This document shows, in pieces, positions 1-8,440 of a stretch of DNA of 64,000 nucleotides. Below the pieces are notes generated by a model. It saw only the letters and a list, made by a program, of their open reading frames with translations, was not told the origin of the DNA and searched no databases. Position numbers and translations under genes: made by a program. The DNA is from Zopfochytrium polystomum (taxonomy: Eukaryota; Chytridiomycota; Chytridiomycetes; Chytridiales; Chytridiaceae), in assembly GCA_025765615.1 (NCBI GenBank), contig JAIVFJ010000218.1, positions 1 through 64,000 of the forward strand, in the 5' to 3' direction. How positions within the stretch are numbered: position 1 is the stretch's first letter; the number at the start of each line of letters is the position of its first letter.

Positions 1-1015
1 GCCGCGGACCGCCTGGGGCTCCTCATGTCGTGCCAATGCGAAGACGACTAGAACAGCGCGGGAGGCAGCGGCGGGTGCACCGGCGCCCGTCGGCGACCCG
101 AGGACGCGTCGGCGTTCGTCCCTCCCGAGGTCATGCGGGTCATGCAAGGGCCGCGCGGGTCCGTACGCAGGCGGGGGTTTGCGGGTGGCAATGAGGGCGT
201 CCTGTGCTGGTATGAACGGGTGTGGTTACGTCGTGCGAGCGGGTTAGGGGAATGGGGGCGAGCCCACTACGTGGTGTTCGAAGAGCCTGACAATTGAAGG
301 CGGTGGAGAAGGCTGTGTCAGGAAACAACGCAGAGGGCTCATTTGAGCAGCTGTGGTTTTGCAGAGCCCGGCCAGAAAGAAGAGACAGAAAGATGAAAGA
401 ATAGGTTTGGTTGAACCTTGCTTGAAGTTGGTGAAAATCAGGTTGGTGCTGGTCTGGGCAAGGGTTGCACGAAGCTTAGGGCAACGGCCTTGGTGCCCTA
501 AATAGAATTGTGATGTTTGATGTAGCATGATTGGACTACTCCCTTGAGGCCGAACACCAGGTGGGTCCTACAACATAATGCTGCTGTTCTCATCTGTTTT
601 GATACCGAGAGAAGCCTGAGAAGAGGAGTAAGAAGAAAAACACCGAAACACCGAAAAAAAAAAAAACAGGAAAAATAAAACTGTGGGCCAAAAATTTCAC
701 CAAATTTTTCTGTGTTCCTGGGTGCCCTAAGTGTCACAATCAACACCTGAATATATTCAAAATTGACTGACATTGTTGGTTTTCCTCAAAGCATACTTTG
801 TCATACCAAATGAGAGGAGAAAAAGTAAAAAGCTTATCGACGCTCAAAAAAATCCACCATGTCACGAAAAAGCAAAAGTGGAATTGGAATGGAGCTGTAG
901 CCACGAGCCAAAACAAACCATTTTTAGACGAAAAGTCCTCACAAGCCCCACTGTTTAATTTGTATCTATGCTGCTCTGAAGAAGAACCGGTACTGTCCCC
1001 ATGAGTTAGCACAAC
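1..1015. other. No gene recognised
   Basis: The first 300 bases are GC-rich and could be the edge of a neighbouring gene. From about 500 onward the DNA becomes AT-rich with short A-tracts. All open frames are short and without recognisable domains. Confidence 0.5.
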
Positions 1016-1460
1016 TGTGACATTTCTTCATCCACTAAAATCATCAATGAGACTGTAGTTCTGCACAAGCTTGAAGGAAATTCACAACCTCATTGTGTCC
1101 ATTCCTTGCAGCAATGACCAAGGATGTTTCCCCCTCTGGGTGCAGGCAGCTCATTGGCACAATCATCTAGCAAACACTTGACCACACTTCCAAATGGCCA
1201 TTCTGTGATGCAAGATGGAGTGGAGTCCACTTATCTTCTTCCTCAGCATTTACAGGTCCACTTCTCCTCGCCCTCAGCATCCACAGTGGCCCCTTCCTGT
1301 AACAAACACTTGACCACATCCAAATGGCCTTTCTTTGACGCAAAATGGAGTGGTGTCACTTGTCCTCCTTCTCAGCATTCAAAGTTGCGCCTTCCTGCAG
1401 CAACCATTTGACCACTTCCAGATGGCCATTTCGTGATGCAAAGTGGAAAGGAGTCCACTT
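1016..1460 (-). pseudogene. Decayed ankyrin-repeat gene fragment
   Basis: On the minus strand several ankyrin units can be read, for example KWTPFHFASRNGHLEVVKWL followed by LLQEGATLNAEKEDK, then TPLHFASKKGHLDVVKCLLQ, then DKWTPLHLASQNGHLEV, then LVIAARNGHNEVVNFL. The units lie in different frames and are separated by a TGA and by frameshifts, so no continuous protein is possible. Ankyrin repeats are roughly 33-residue helix-loop-helix protein-binding units. The 5' side of the fragment ends abruptly at LTR-A1 at 1461. This is a relic of a repeat-rich ankyrin gene with no remaining start or known function. Confidence 0.8.
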
Positions 1461-1858
1461 TGTTAACAGTCTACTCTGAGTGAGTGAGTGGAAGGAGTGA
1501 ATGAAGTGGAGATGTGTGTTTGTGGGTGGTCCTTCTCCCCAACTTGGAGAGAAAGAAAAAAAACTCTGATGAATTATTGATACAATGATGATGTACACCT
1601 TAAAATAGTTGCTAGGCAAGCATGACCAGCACAGGGTTAAAAACCTCTCCTATATTATCTGCTTGAGCAAACTGTTGACACTGGGTTTCTGTTGCACTTA
1701 ATACTTGGAGTATTTGTCATCAGCACAAGCCAGCGCCCAGGTCTGCACTGGTGGTGGCTTGCCCTCCCATGGGCATCGTGAGAACGATAACTGACAGTCA
1801 CAATAGGTTCAGGTCTGTCTTGTCCCTCTTGCTGCTAACCAGTCAGTTCCCCCTAACA
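1461..1858 (+). mobile_element. Solo LTR, family A, copy 1
   Basis: A 398-bp copy of the interspersed family that starts TGTTAACAGTCTACTCTGAG and ends CCTAACA. The ends form the short inverted repeat TGTTA/TAACA typical of LTRs. It matches copies at 3565 (+), 6314 (-), 11233 (-) and 11797 (-). Internal landmarks are a 'GTGTGTTTGTGGGTGGTCC' block, a TATATTA box near 1651 and a 'CCCATGGGCATCGTGAGAACG' block near 1765. The flanks CACTT and TACAG do not form a target duplication, so it has probably recombined. No internal retroelement genes are attached. Confidence 0.75.
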
Positions 1859-2238
1859 TACAGGCTTCCGCCACTGGTGAGGGGGGTGACAAAAGTTTGT
1901 TTCTTTCCCCAACCAAGAGCAACAAAATCTCTACAAACGCAAATAGCCTGAGTCAGTCACGAAGGATGTAATTGGATGTTGGATCGTGGACGCAGTTTTT
2001 GCAGCCTAATGTGTTCCTCCAAACGTTTGTACAAAGTCCGTTGCCATTGCCACAAGATTTTGGACAAAGTTTAGCACTGAATTGTGGTGCAGCAGCAGCT
2101 GAGTGGCTGCATGCATCATGGTGGCTTGACCGAAGTCAACTCCAGCCGACGTTTTCATTCACTTTTTCAACAAACGTCCAAACATTTTCTGGCATCAGGT
2201 GCATATTCTTTGCATATTTTTGACAACGGAAGATATGT
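1859..2238. other. No gene recognised
   Basis: AT-rich spacer between LTR-A1 and the tRNA-Val gene. Only short unconvincing open frames are present. Confidence 0.5.
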
Positions 2239-2312
2239 GGTTTCATGGTGTAGTTGGTTATCACATCTGTCTCACACACAGGAGGTCCCGAGTTCGAACC
2301 TCGATGAAACCA
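2239..2312 (+). tRNA. tRNA-Val(CAC)
   Basis: A 74-nt cloverleaf. The acceptor stem GGTTTCA/TGAAACC pairs fully. The anticodon stem TCTGT/ACAGG encloses loop CTCACAC with anticodon CAC. The T loop is TTCGAAC with four of five stem pairs and one C-A mismatch. An A-box-like TGGTGTAGTTGG and a B-box GTTCGAACC are present. No run of four T follows within about 50 bases, unusual for a Pol III terminator, so the gene may be slightly degraded or terminate by another signal. Confidence 0.85.
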
Positions 2313-3125
2313 TGCAGGATGGGAGCGTAGTTCGTGATGATATCTGTGGTTGTGTTCAGGCAAACGAAGGTCCTCGCCATATTGGGCATTGTAAAATTTG
2401 AAAGACCGGCTGGCTTTATTTAACAGTCCAAGTGGCCAAACAAACAAACCTATTTGGTTCTTTGCCAAACTCAGCCATTTGCATTCGTTTGAACAAGCTG
2501 GAAAAAAAACTTCAACTCTCTTTTCAGAGTTTGCTTTTGGGTTGTTCAGTTGAAAGTTTGCAAAGTTCTTTATTCTTATGTCTGACTCCTGGCAGACGAA
2601 CTGAGCAGAAAAAAAAAGAAACAAAAAATTTAAGTCTGGTTGAGAATCCAGCATGATGAAGGGGGTGAGACTGAAAGCCTGACCAAGACAGGCACTTTAC
2701 GTCATGCCAAAGTTGTGTTGTGCAGCATGCGCAACTTTTGCTATGTTGATTGAAAAAATTTTCTCTTCATGCAAGAGTGCAAACTTGCAATGCAATCACT
2801 TGGGTTGGTGTGGTGGGCTACTTGGCCTGCCAATTCCCACTGACCATTATCCTTCCTTTAGCTGTCTAAATGCCGAAATGACAGCAATCACGAGGTACAA
2901 CGACAGCATTGATGGGCAAAGTCTTGTTGCTCAATCCAGTTGGATAGGCAGGGTCCTGATTGTTGCACCTTAATGCTGTTAATCACCTTGCCGTTGGTCA
3001 AGACCAAAACTCCTCTTGAACACAAGCCAGCTGCAGAACAGTGGGGGGCGGGGGGAAATGAAAAGACAGAAGACAACAAAAAAATATAGAGAATGTGAAA
3101 AGTTTGACAGTCTCATATTAGGTAA
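2313..3125. other. No gene recognised
   Basis: AT-rich intergenic DNA between two tRNA genes. Open frames on both strands show no domain, low-complexity coding bias or splice structure. Confidence 0.5.
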
Positions 3126-3198
3126 GGGCATATGGCGAAATGGTTACCGTGTTCGACTTCGGATCGAAAGATTGCAGGTTCGAGTCCTGCTATGCTCG
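3126..3198 (+). tRNA. tRNA-Arg(TCG)
   Basis: A 73-nt cloverleaf. The acceptor stem GGGCATA/TATGCTC pairs with one G-T. The anticodon stem TTCGA/TCGAA surrounds loop CTTCGGA, giving anticodon TCG. The T arm GCAGG-TTCGAGT-CCTGC is perfectly paired. This is the best-preserved tRNA of the cluster. As with its neighbours, no close oligo-T terminator is visible. Confidence 0.92.
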
Positions 3199-3361
3199 TG
3201 TACGGCTCGAGATGTTTGTGTGACTATGAGAGTATCTATCTATCTAATTATGTGGCTAAATTGATTTTCTAATTGCAATTAGTGGAGCAGGGGGGTTAAT
3301 TTTTTGTTTTTGGTGCCAAATCAAAACTTGGCGGAAAAATTGGAAAAGGAAAGTAATCAAT

Positions 3362-4560
3362 CAGTTGTCTGTCTATCAGATTGTCTGTCTGCCTCCCTGT
3401 CTGTGGGACTGGCAGTCAATGGCTGTCTGTCTCTCTGTCTGTCTCTCTATCTCTTCGCTCTGGCTCTCTCTCTCTCTCTTTCTCTCCCCTCTCTCTCTCT
3501 CTCACTCTCTCTCACTCTCTCCCTCTCCCCCTGTCTCTCTCTGTCTCTTCTCCCTCTCTCTCCCTGTGTAAGCAGTCTGCTCTGAGTGAGTGAGTGGAAG
3601 GAATGAATGAAGTGAAGATGTGTGTTTGTGGTGGTCCTTCTCCCCAACTTGGAGAGAAAGATAAAACTCTGTTATTAATTATTGATACCTAATCATGATA
3701 TGCACGCTGTAATAGTTGCTAGGCAAGCGTGACTGGCACAGGGTAAAACCTCTCCTATATTATCTGCTTGAGCAGAGGAGGAGGAAAACCGTTGGCACTG
3801 GGTTTCCGTTCCACTTAACACTCAGAGTATTTGTCATCAGCGCAAGCCAGCGCCCAGGTCTGCATTGGCAGTGGCTCGCTTTCCCATGGGCATCACGAGA
3901 ACGATAACTGACAGCCACAATCCAGGTTGCCTAAGCTGAGGGAAAAGAAAAACAACAGGAAAAAGGAAAGAAGAGGAGGCAACTGGAACTGGAACAAGTG
4001 AGGAGTCGCTTTCTCATGGGCTGTCTGTCTATAAGAGTGGCAGTCAATGGGTTGTCTGTCTGTCTCCCTGTCTCTGGGAGTGGCACTCAATGGGCTGTGT
4101 GTCTCACTGTCTATCTCTCTGTCTCTTTGCAGTCTGTGCTTAAAATGCGCTGCAGGGTACCAATTCAAAACCCTCCCTCCAACTGTCTCCTTCCGAAGAG
4201 CTCTACTCAAGGGATCAAAGTGTGCATCAGTGTCTCCAACTTTGTGTGAATGTTGCGTTTCCCCTACTTTGAAGATGCAACCAACCCAAAAGAAGAAGCA
4301 AGGGGTGGAGGGGAGGCTGCAGCCCCCCTTCCCTGGGGTCACTGGGAGGAGGAGCCCTGAAATGACATATCGGTTAATGATAGTACAAAGTCAACGGGTT
4401 GTTGTCTATCTATCAATCAATGACTGCCTCTTTGTTTGAGCCAATGGGCTGTTTGTATTTCTCCCTCTGGGTTCTGTGAGCACTTTGGAGCCAGTGCCCA
4501 CCTGTCTGTTGCAGTCAACAGGCTGTCAGTCTTCCTGCCACAGTCAAATGGGTTGCTGCA
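3362..4560. repeat. CTGT/CT-rich simple and ~50-bp degenerate repeats
   Basis: A stretch of (CTGT)n/(CT)n at 3362-3564 and again at 4015-4130. A longer degenerate unit of the form 'TGTCTGTCTCCCTGTCT..GGGA.TGGCA.TCAATGG' recurs near 3385, 4025, 4060 and, more diverged, 4395-4560. LTR-A2 interrupts it. The open frames across it only reflect the CT repeat. Confidence 0.6.
3565..3927 (+). mobile_element. LTR family A, copy 2 (3'-truncated)
   Basis: Starts TGTGTAAGCAGTCTGCTCTG and runs parallel to LTR-A1 through the 'GGTGGTCCTTCTCCCCAACT' and 'CCCATGGGCATCACGAGAACG' blocks. Similarity breaks at about 3915, where the last 40 bp of the element are missing. It sits inside the CT-rich repeat region. 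Confidence 0.7.
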
Positions 4561-4698
4561 TGAGCAGCCAAAGGCCGCAAGGGTAGCACTCAGTTTGTCA
4601 GAGGTTCTGGGTTTGCCAGTGTGGCTGTGCTGAAAGACTGCGACTTCTCTCTCTTTCTGTCCTTCTTTGTTGTTATGAATCACCCTCTGGAAACCTCT

Positions 4699-4831
4699 GG
4701 AACCTTCTAGAACATTCCTTCATGGAACCTTGTGGAACCTTCTGGAACCTTCTTTGCTTTCCTGACTTGTCTTGTTGTCATTGGTATCATTGGTATCATT
4801 GTATTACTAATTGCTCTTTCTGGAACTTTCT
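4699..4831 (+). promoter_or_regulatory. Heat-shock-element arrays in LTR-B1
   Basis: Three arrays of 5-bp alternating nGAAn/nTTCn units. Array one, 4699-4718, is GGAACCTTCTAGAACATTCC, four perfect units. Array two, 4724-4753, has six units with one imperfect (CTTGT). Array three, 4817-4831, is TTTCT-GGAAC-TTTCT. The TATA box follows about 30 bp after the last array. Three or more contiguous inverted units are the known binding site of trimeric heat-shock factor. The role as a heat-responsive LTR promoter is inferred. Confidence 0.7.
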
Positions 4832-4860
4832 TTGAGTCTTGACAAGGAAGACTCTCAAAA

Positions 4861-4872
4861 GGTATAAAAGGG
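4861..4872 (+). promoter_or_regulatory. TATA box of LTR-B1
   Basis: GGTATAAAAGGG, conserved in all four LTR-B copies (for example 7351-7362), is a canonical Pol II core promoter element placed two-thirds into the LTR. Confidence 0.7.
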
Positions 4873-4983
4873 GGATGGGGGACCTGTCCCATCCCTCAAG
4901 TGAATTATTGTTTCCAATACAATCATCACTCCTCTCAGTTCCTTGTCTGCCTTGTCCTGTCCTGCCCTGTTCCTGACATTTGT

Positions 4984-6313
4984 CTGTCAGTGTGTCAGTG
5001 GCTTGGGGCTAACACCCGGAGCTTTGTTGGTCACTCTCCACGTGGCCTGCCACGCAATGTTCATTGTGGCATGCCGCTTTCCTTTCAATCCAGGGACAGA
5101 TTGCCTGTGTGTGGGACTACCAATATCAATTGAGGGCTTTGTCTTAAATCATTTTTTCTCTTCTTCCTTTTTTTTTTTTTTTTTTTGGCAAAGATTGCTT
5201 ACAAGTCAACAGGCATCCCCTTGTCTCAGTGATAAAGTCTAGGGATTTATTTGCAAAACAACCATACCTGCCATAAAACTGCAAGGATCAGGACCCTATT
5301 ATTAATCCCAGTTCTTTAGTTTCCAAGGCGTTATCAAAGTGTATTTGCAGCTAATCTGTCTTTATTATTGGGCCTGCTTTTACTACTTTATCTTAACAGT
5401 TTTCATTGCTCCAGGGTTTTCCCAACATTTTTTCTTTCTCAATGACTGACAAAGACTGCCTGACTGCCATGGCTGCCTAATTTATTATTATTTTTTGCAC
5501 CTTACATACATGCATAGGATTGGGGGACTTAGAGCATTTGTGGTGGATGCTCCAAGGCAGGAGGGTTGACTTGTCAATTTCTCTCTCTCTGTTTTTGGGC
5601 CATTTCTCTTTTTCCGTTTTCTTCAATCAGATTTCTGCCCTTCAAATCCATCTGGCTCATAAGGTGAGGCTAGTGAGAGATGGTATACATCTGGGTGTGC
5701 ACATGGTCCCTTAGTGGGGCTCCTCTTAAGGGGCCGTGGGTGGGGAATGCAGCTTGCCCTGCCGGCGACTATGTAAAATTGTTGGCTCTGTGTTGGAGTG
5801 AGGATCCCCTGTGCTTGCCCACTGCGACAACAGTTGTGGTGATGACAATGGCGTCCTCCTCCCCACCCTTCCCGTCCCTGTGAGGGTGTTGGGGGCAGAA
5901 TAGAGCACCGCCACTGACACCTGAGAGTTCGATCTACAAACGCCTGCCTCAGTCCTATTGCTGTGAGAGTGAGATGTGTGAAAACAAGTGTGATGCGATA
6001 AAGCCCATTCGTTGAGTGATAGCGCCAACGCAGCCCAGCAAGGTGTGTGTACGATTGCAGGTGTTTCTGCGTGCAAGTTCCCTGATGGCAATCTTCCAAC
6101 CCCTACATAGTCAACTCCCTTCTCTCTCTCCCCCTTGTCACTGGCGACGACGAGGGCTCCTGCAGCACCCCCTGTGACAAGGGAGGCAAGGTCGTGCCCT
6201 GTCTGTCCCGTCACTATTAGCCGCTCTCGTTGCATTTGAGATTAGGTTCCTGCGATAAAAACGCCCATTTCCCTCTTCTCTCTCTTTATTCTGCAGTTGT
6301 GTTGCGCCCTCAG
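4984..6313. other. No gene recognised
   Basis: AT-rich spacer with a T17 tract near 5169. Open frames such as those around 5623-6235 on the minus strand overlap each other, lack domains and are not supported. Confidence 0.45.
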
Positions 6314-6682
6314 TGTTAGGTGGAACTGACTGGTTAGCAGCGAGAGGCACAAGACAGACCTGAACCTATTGTGACTGTCAGTTATCGTTCTCACAATGCC
6401 CATGGGAGAGTGAGCCACTGCCAATGCAGACCTGGGCACTGGCTTGCGCTGATGACAAATACTCTGAGTATCAAGTGGAATGGAGACCCAGTGTTAACAG
6501 TTTTCCTCCTCCTCTGCTCAAGCAGATAATATAGGAGAGGTTTTTACCCTGTGCCGGTCACACTTGCCTAGCAACTATTACAGCATGCATATCATCATTA
6601 TGTATCAATAATTCATAACAGAGTTTTTCTCTCCAAGTTGGGGAGAAGGACCACCCACAAACACACATCTCCACTTCATTCA
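6314..6682 (-). mobile_element. LTR family A, copy 3 (left part, interrupted by LTR-B2)
   Basis: Begins TGTTAGG (reverse of CCTAACA) and follows LTR-A up to 6682, where LTR-B2 interrupts it in the sequence CTTCATTCA. The missing terminal part of this copy lies at 7082-7124 in the opposite orientation, between LTR-B2 and LTR-B3. Confidence 0.8.
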
Positions 6683-6992
6683 TGTCAGGAACATGGCAGG
6701 ACAGGGCAAGGCAGACAAGGAACTGAGAGGAGTGATGATTGTATTGGAAACAATAATTCACTTGAGGGATGGGACAGGTCCCCCATCCCCCCTTTTATAC
6801 CTTTTGAGAGTCTTCCTTGTCAAGACTCAAAGAAAGTTCCAGAAAGAGCAATTAGTAATACAATGATACCAATGACACCAAATGACAGCAAGACAAGTCA
6901 GGAAAGCGAAGAAGGTTCCAGAAGGTTCCACAAGGTTCAATGAAGGAATGTTCTAGAGGGTTCCAGAGGTTTCCAGAGGGTGATTCATAACA
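6683..6992 (-). mobile_element. Solo LTR, family B, copy 2
   Basis: A 310-bp reverse-orientation LTR-B. Its left flank is ATTCA and its right flank AGAGG, so it has no target duplication of its own. The complement of ATTCA (TGAAT) flanks LTR-B3 on the left, and the complement of AGAGG (CCTCT) flanks LTR-B3 on the right. One unit of the first heat-shock array is mutated (CCTCT instead of CTTCT). Confidence 0.9.
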
Positions 6993-7124
6993 AGAGGGAC
7001 AATCCTCTGAGGGATCAGTGAGCACCAATTACTCACACGGCCGCAGGCCAGTGCGAGGGGGAATGGAAGGGCACTCCCAAGTGTAAAACAGTCTACTCTG
7101 AGTGAGTGAGTGGAAGGAGTGAAT
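6993..7124. other. Inverted spacer between opposed LTR-B copies
   Basis: 132 bp. Read in reverse complement, bases 6993-7045 continue repeat family C (compare 12830-12871). Bases 7082-7124 (forward) are the missing end of LTR-A3. Both pieces make sense only if this segment was flipped between the two LTR-B copies. Confidence 0.8.
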
Positions 7125-7468
7125 TGTTATGAATCACCCTCTGGAAACCTCTGGAACCTTCTAGAACATTCCTTCATGGAACCTTCTGGAACCTTCTGGA
7201 ACATTCTAGAACATTCCTTCATGGAACCTTCTGGAACCTTCTTCGCTTTCCTGACTTGTCTTGCTGTCATTTGGTATCATTGGTATCATTGTATTACTAA
7301 TTGCTCTTTCTGGAACTTTCTTTGAGTCTTGACAAGGAAGACTCTCAAAAGGTATAAAAGGGGGATGGGGGACCTGTCCCATCCCTCAAGTGAATTATTG
7401 TTTCCAATACAATCATCACTCCTCTCAGTTCCTTGCCTGCCTTGTCCTGTCCTGCCATGTGCCTGACA
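7125..7468 (+). mobile_element. Solo LTR, family B, copy 3, with expanded heat-shock array
   Basis: A 344-bp LTR-B, longer than the others because the GAA/TTC region is duplicated. Four contiguous units lie at 7153-7172, eight at 7178-7217 and four at 7223-7242. A TATA box is at 7351. Left flank TGAAT (7120-7124), right flank CCTCT (7469-7473). Confidence 0.9.
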
Positions 7469-7661
7469 CCTCTGAATGTTCATTCTTTGTGTTTGAGACC
7501 CCTGTTAGACAGATCAGTAGGGATACTTTATGGACTAGGCAAGTAGTAGGGTTGAAACACCACCTAGGCAATAGCCCAATAAAGTTAGTTTCAGCCTATT
7601 ATTTGCTTTCCTTCACTCTAGGGCCTGTATCCTGGGTCAAAGGAGTGAGTATAATCTCACA
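7469..7661 (+). repeat. Interspersed repeat family C, copy 1 (3' part)
   Basis: Starts CCTCTGAATGTTCATTCTTTG and matches 12867-13059 with few changes, ending TCTCACA. The 5' part (TGTGAGTAATTGG...CAGAGG) is in the inverted spacer. The reconstructed ends TGTGAG...CTCACA suggest a third LTR-like family with an AATAAA signal inside, but no target duplication was found. Confidence 0.65.
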
Positions 7662-7843
7662 TGACTTCAGTTGCAGCAATAGCACCAGGATTTGCATGCA
7701 CCCAGTCGAAGGCAGCTTAAAGTAAGCATAGATCCAGCCAAACTCATGCTTCAATACTGCAGTTGCAGATGATCAGTGTATGAGAAAGCTTGAGCTTGGC
7801 CCAGTTGCAGCAGGTCCTGTTTGCCCAAAGGAGCTTGTGGAGG

Positions 7844-7925
7844 GTCCTGTTGGCAGAGTGGTTAACGTGATGGCCTGCTAAGGCATTTCCCTTTGGGAGT
7901 GCAGGTTTGAATCCTGTGCAGAACG
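7844..7925 (+). tRNA. tRNA-Ser(GCT)-like, probably degraded
   Basis: 82 nt with the class-II layout. Anticodon loop CTGCTAA (anticodon GCT), a variable arm CCC-TTT-GGG and a sound T arm GCAGG-TTTGAAT-CCTGT. Mismatches occur in the acceptor stem (GTCCTGT/GCAGAAC, C-A), the D stem and the anticodon stem (G-G). Three disturbed stems suggest a tRNA pseudogene or a very divergent gene. Confidence 0.6.
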
Positions 7926-8368
7926 AAAGGGGGTTAAATGGAAGCCTCACTCATTCCTTCACCTTTTATTTCATTCATTCATTCATTTATTTAGTTATTT
8001 ATTTATTTTTTAATTTTTTTTTGTCTGCGAGTCTCTGGTCTTCTCCCTTTTTGTTTTCAGATTTTGTGAGCCTCTGGGGTTTGGGACTCAGGGCCTAACT
8101 GGGTCTGACATCTGAATAACAATCTTGCAGGTGGGCAAGCTGACTGTGCCCACTTCTGAGACTTGCTGCAAACTTTTGAGTGTGGCAAAGTTCCACTGAA
8201 GAGATGACAAGTCCCAGTCTGCCTGGCAGCACAGTGAAAGGGAGTGCCAATGAGAACTTTGGCGCCCTGGGACACAAACTAACTAATGCTGTATCGACTT
8301 GAGCCAATAGTCAGAAAGAAATCTCAGTGGTGGCGTGAGGAAAAGCCTCTGTTTTGCAGTGTGGGAAA

Positions 8369-8440
8369 GGGGATTTAGTCTAGTGGTATGATTTCTGCTT
8401 TGGGTGCAGGAGGTCCCGGGTTCAATCCCCGGAATCCCCC
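8369..8440 (+). tRNA. tRNA-Pro(TGG)
   Basis: 72 nt. Acceptor GGGGATT/AATCCCC is fully paired, anticodon stem TCTGC/GCAGG encloses loop TTTGGGT (anticodon TGG), and T arm CCGGG-TTCAATC-CCCGG is perfect. No oligo-T stretch follows immediately. Confidence 0.92.

Larger units (their letters stand above)
4671..4978 (+). mobile_element. Solo LTR, family B, copy 1 with perfect target duplication
   Basis: A 308-bp solo LTR beginning TGTTATGAATCACCC and ending TTCCTGACA. It is flanked by the exact 5-bp duplication TTTGT at 4666-4670 and 4979-4983, which fixes both ends. Other copies are at 6683, 7125 and 11393. The 5' half holds contiguous GAA/TTC units matching heat-shock elements, and a TATA box (GGTATAAAAGGG) lies at 4861. 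This is the layout expected for a U3 promoter followed by R-U5. No internal gag-pol region is in the window. Confidence 0.9.

Noticed and set aside
1..51. In-frame reading ending ...LMSCQCEDD-stop at the window edge, possibly the end of a gene
   Set aside because: Only 16 codons are visible, with no motif to support a coding call.
3304..3593. Ser/Leu/Cys-rich open frames over CT repeats (also at 20856, 25208, 46292 and 60968)
   Set aside because: They are translations of simple repeats and show no start context or domain.
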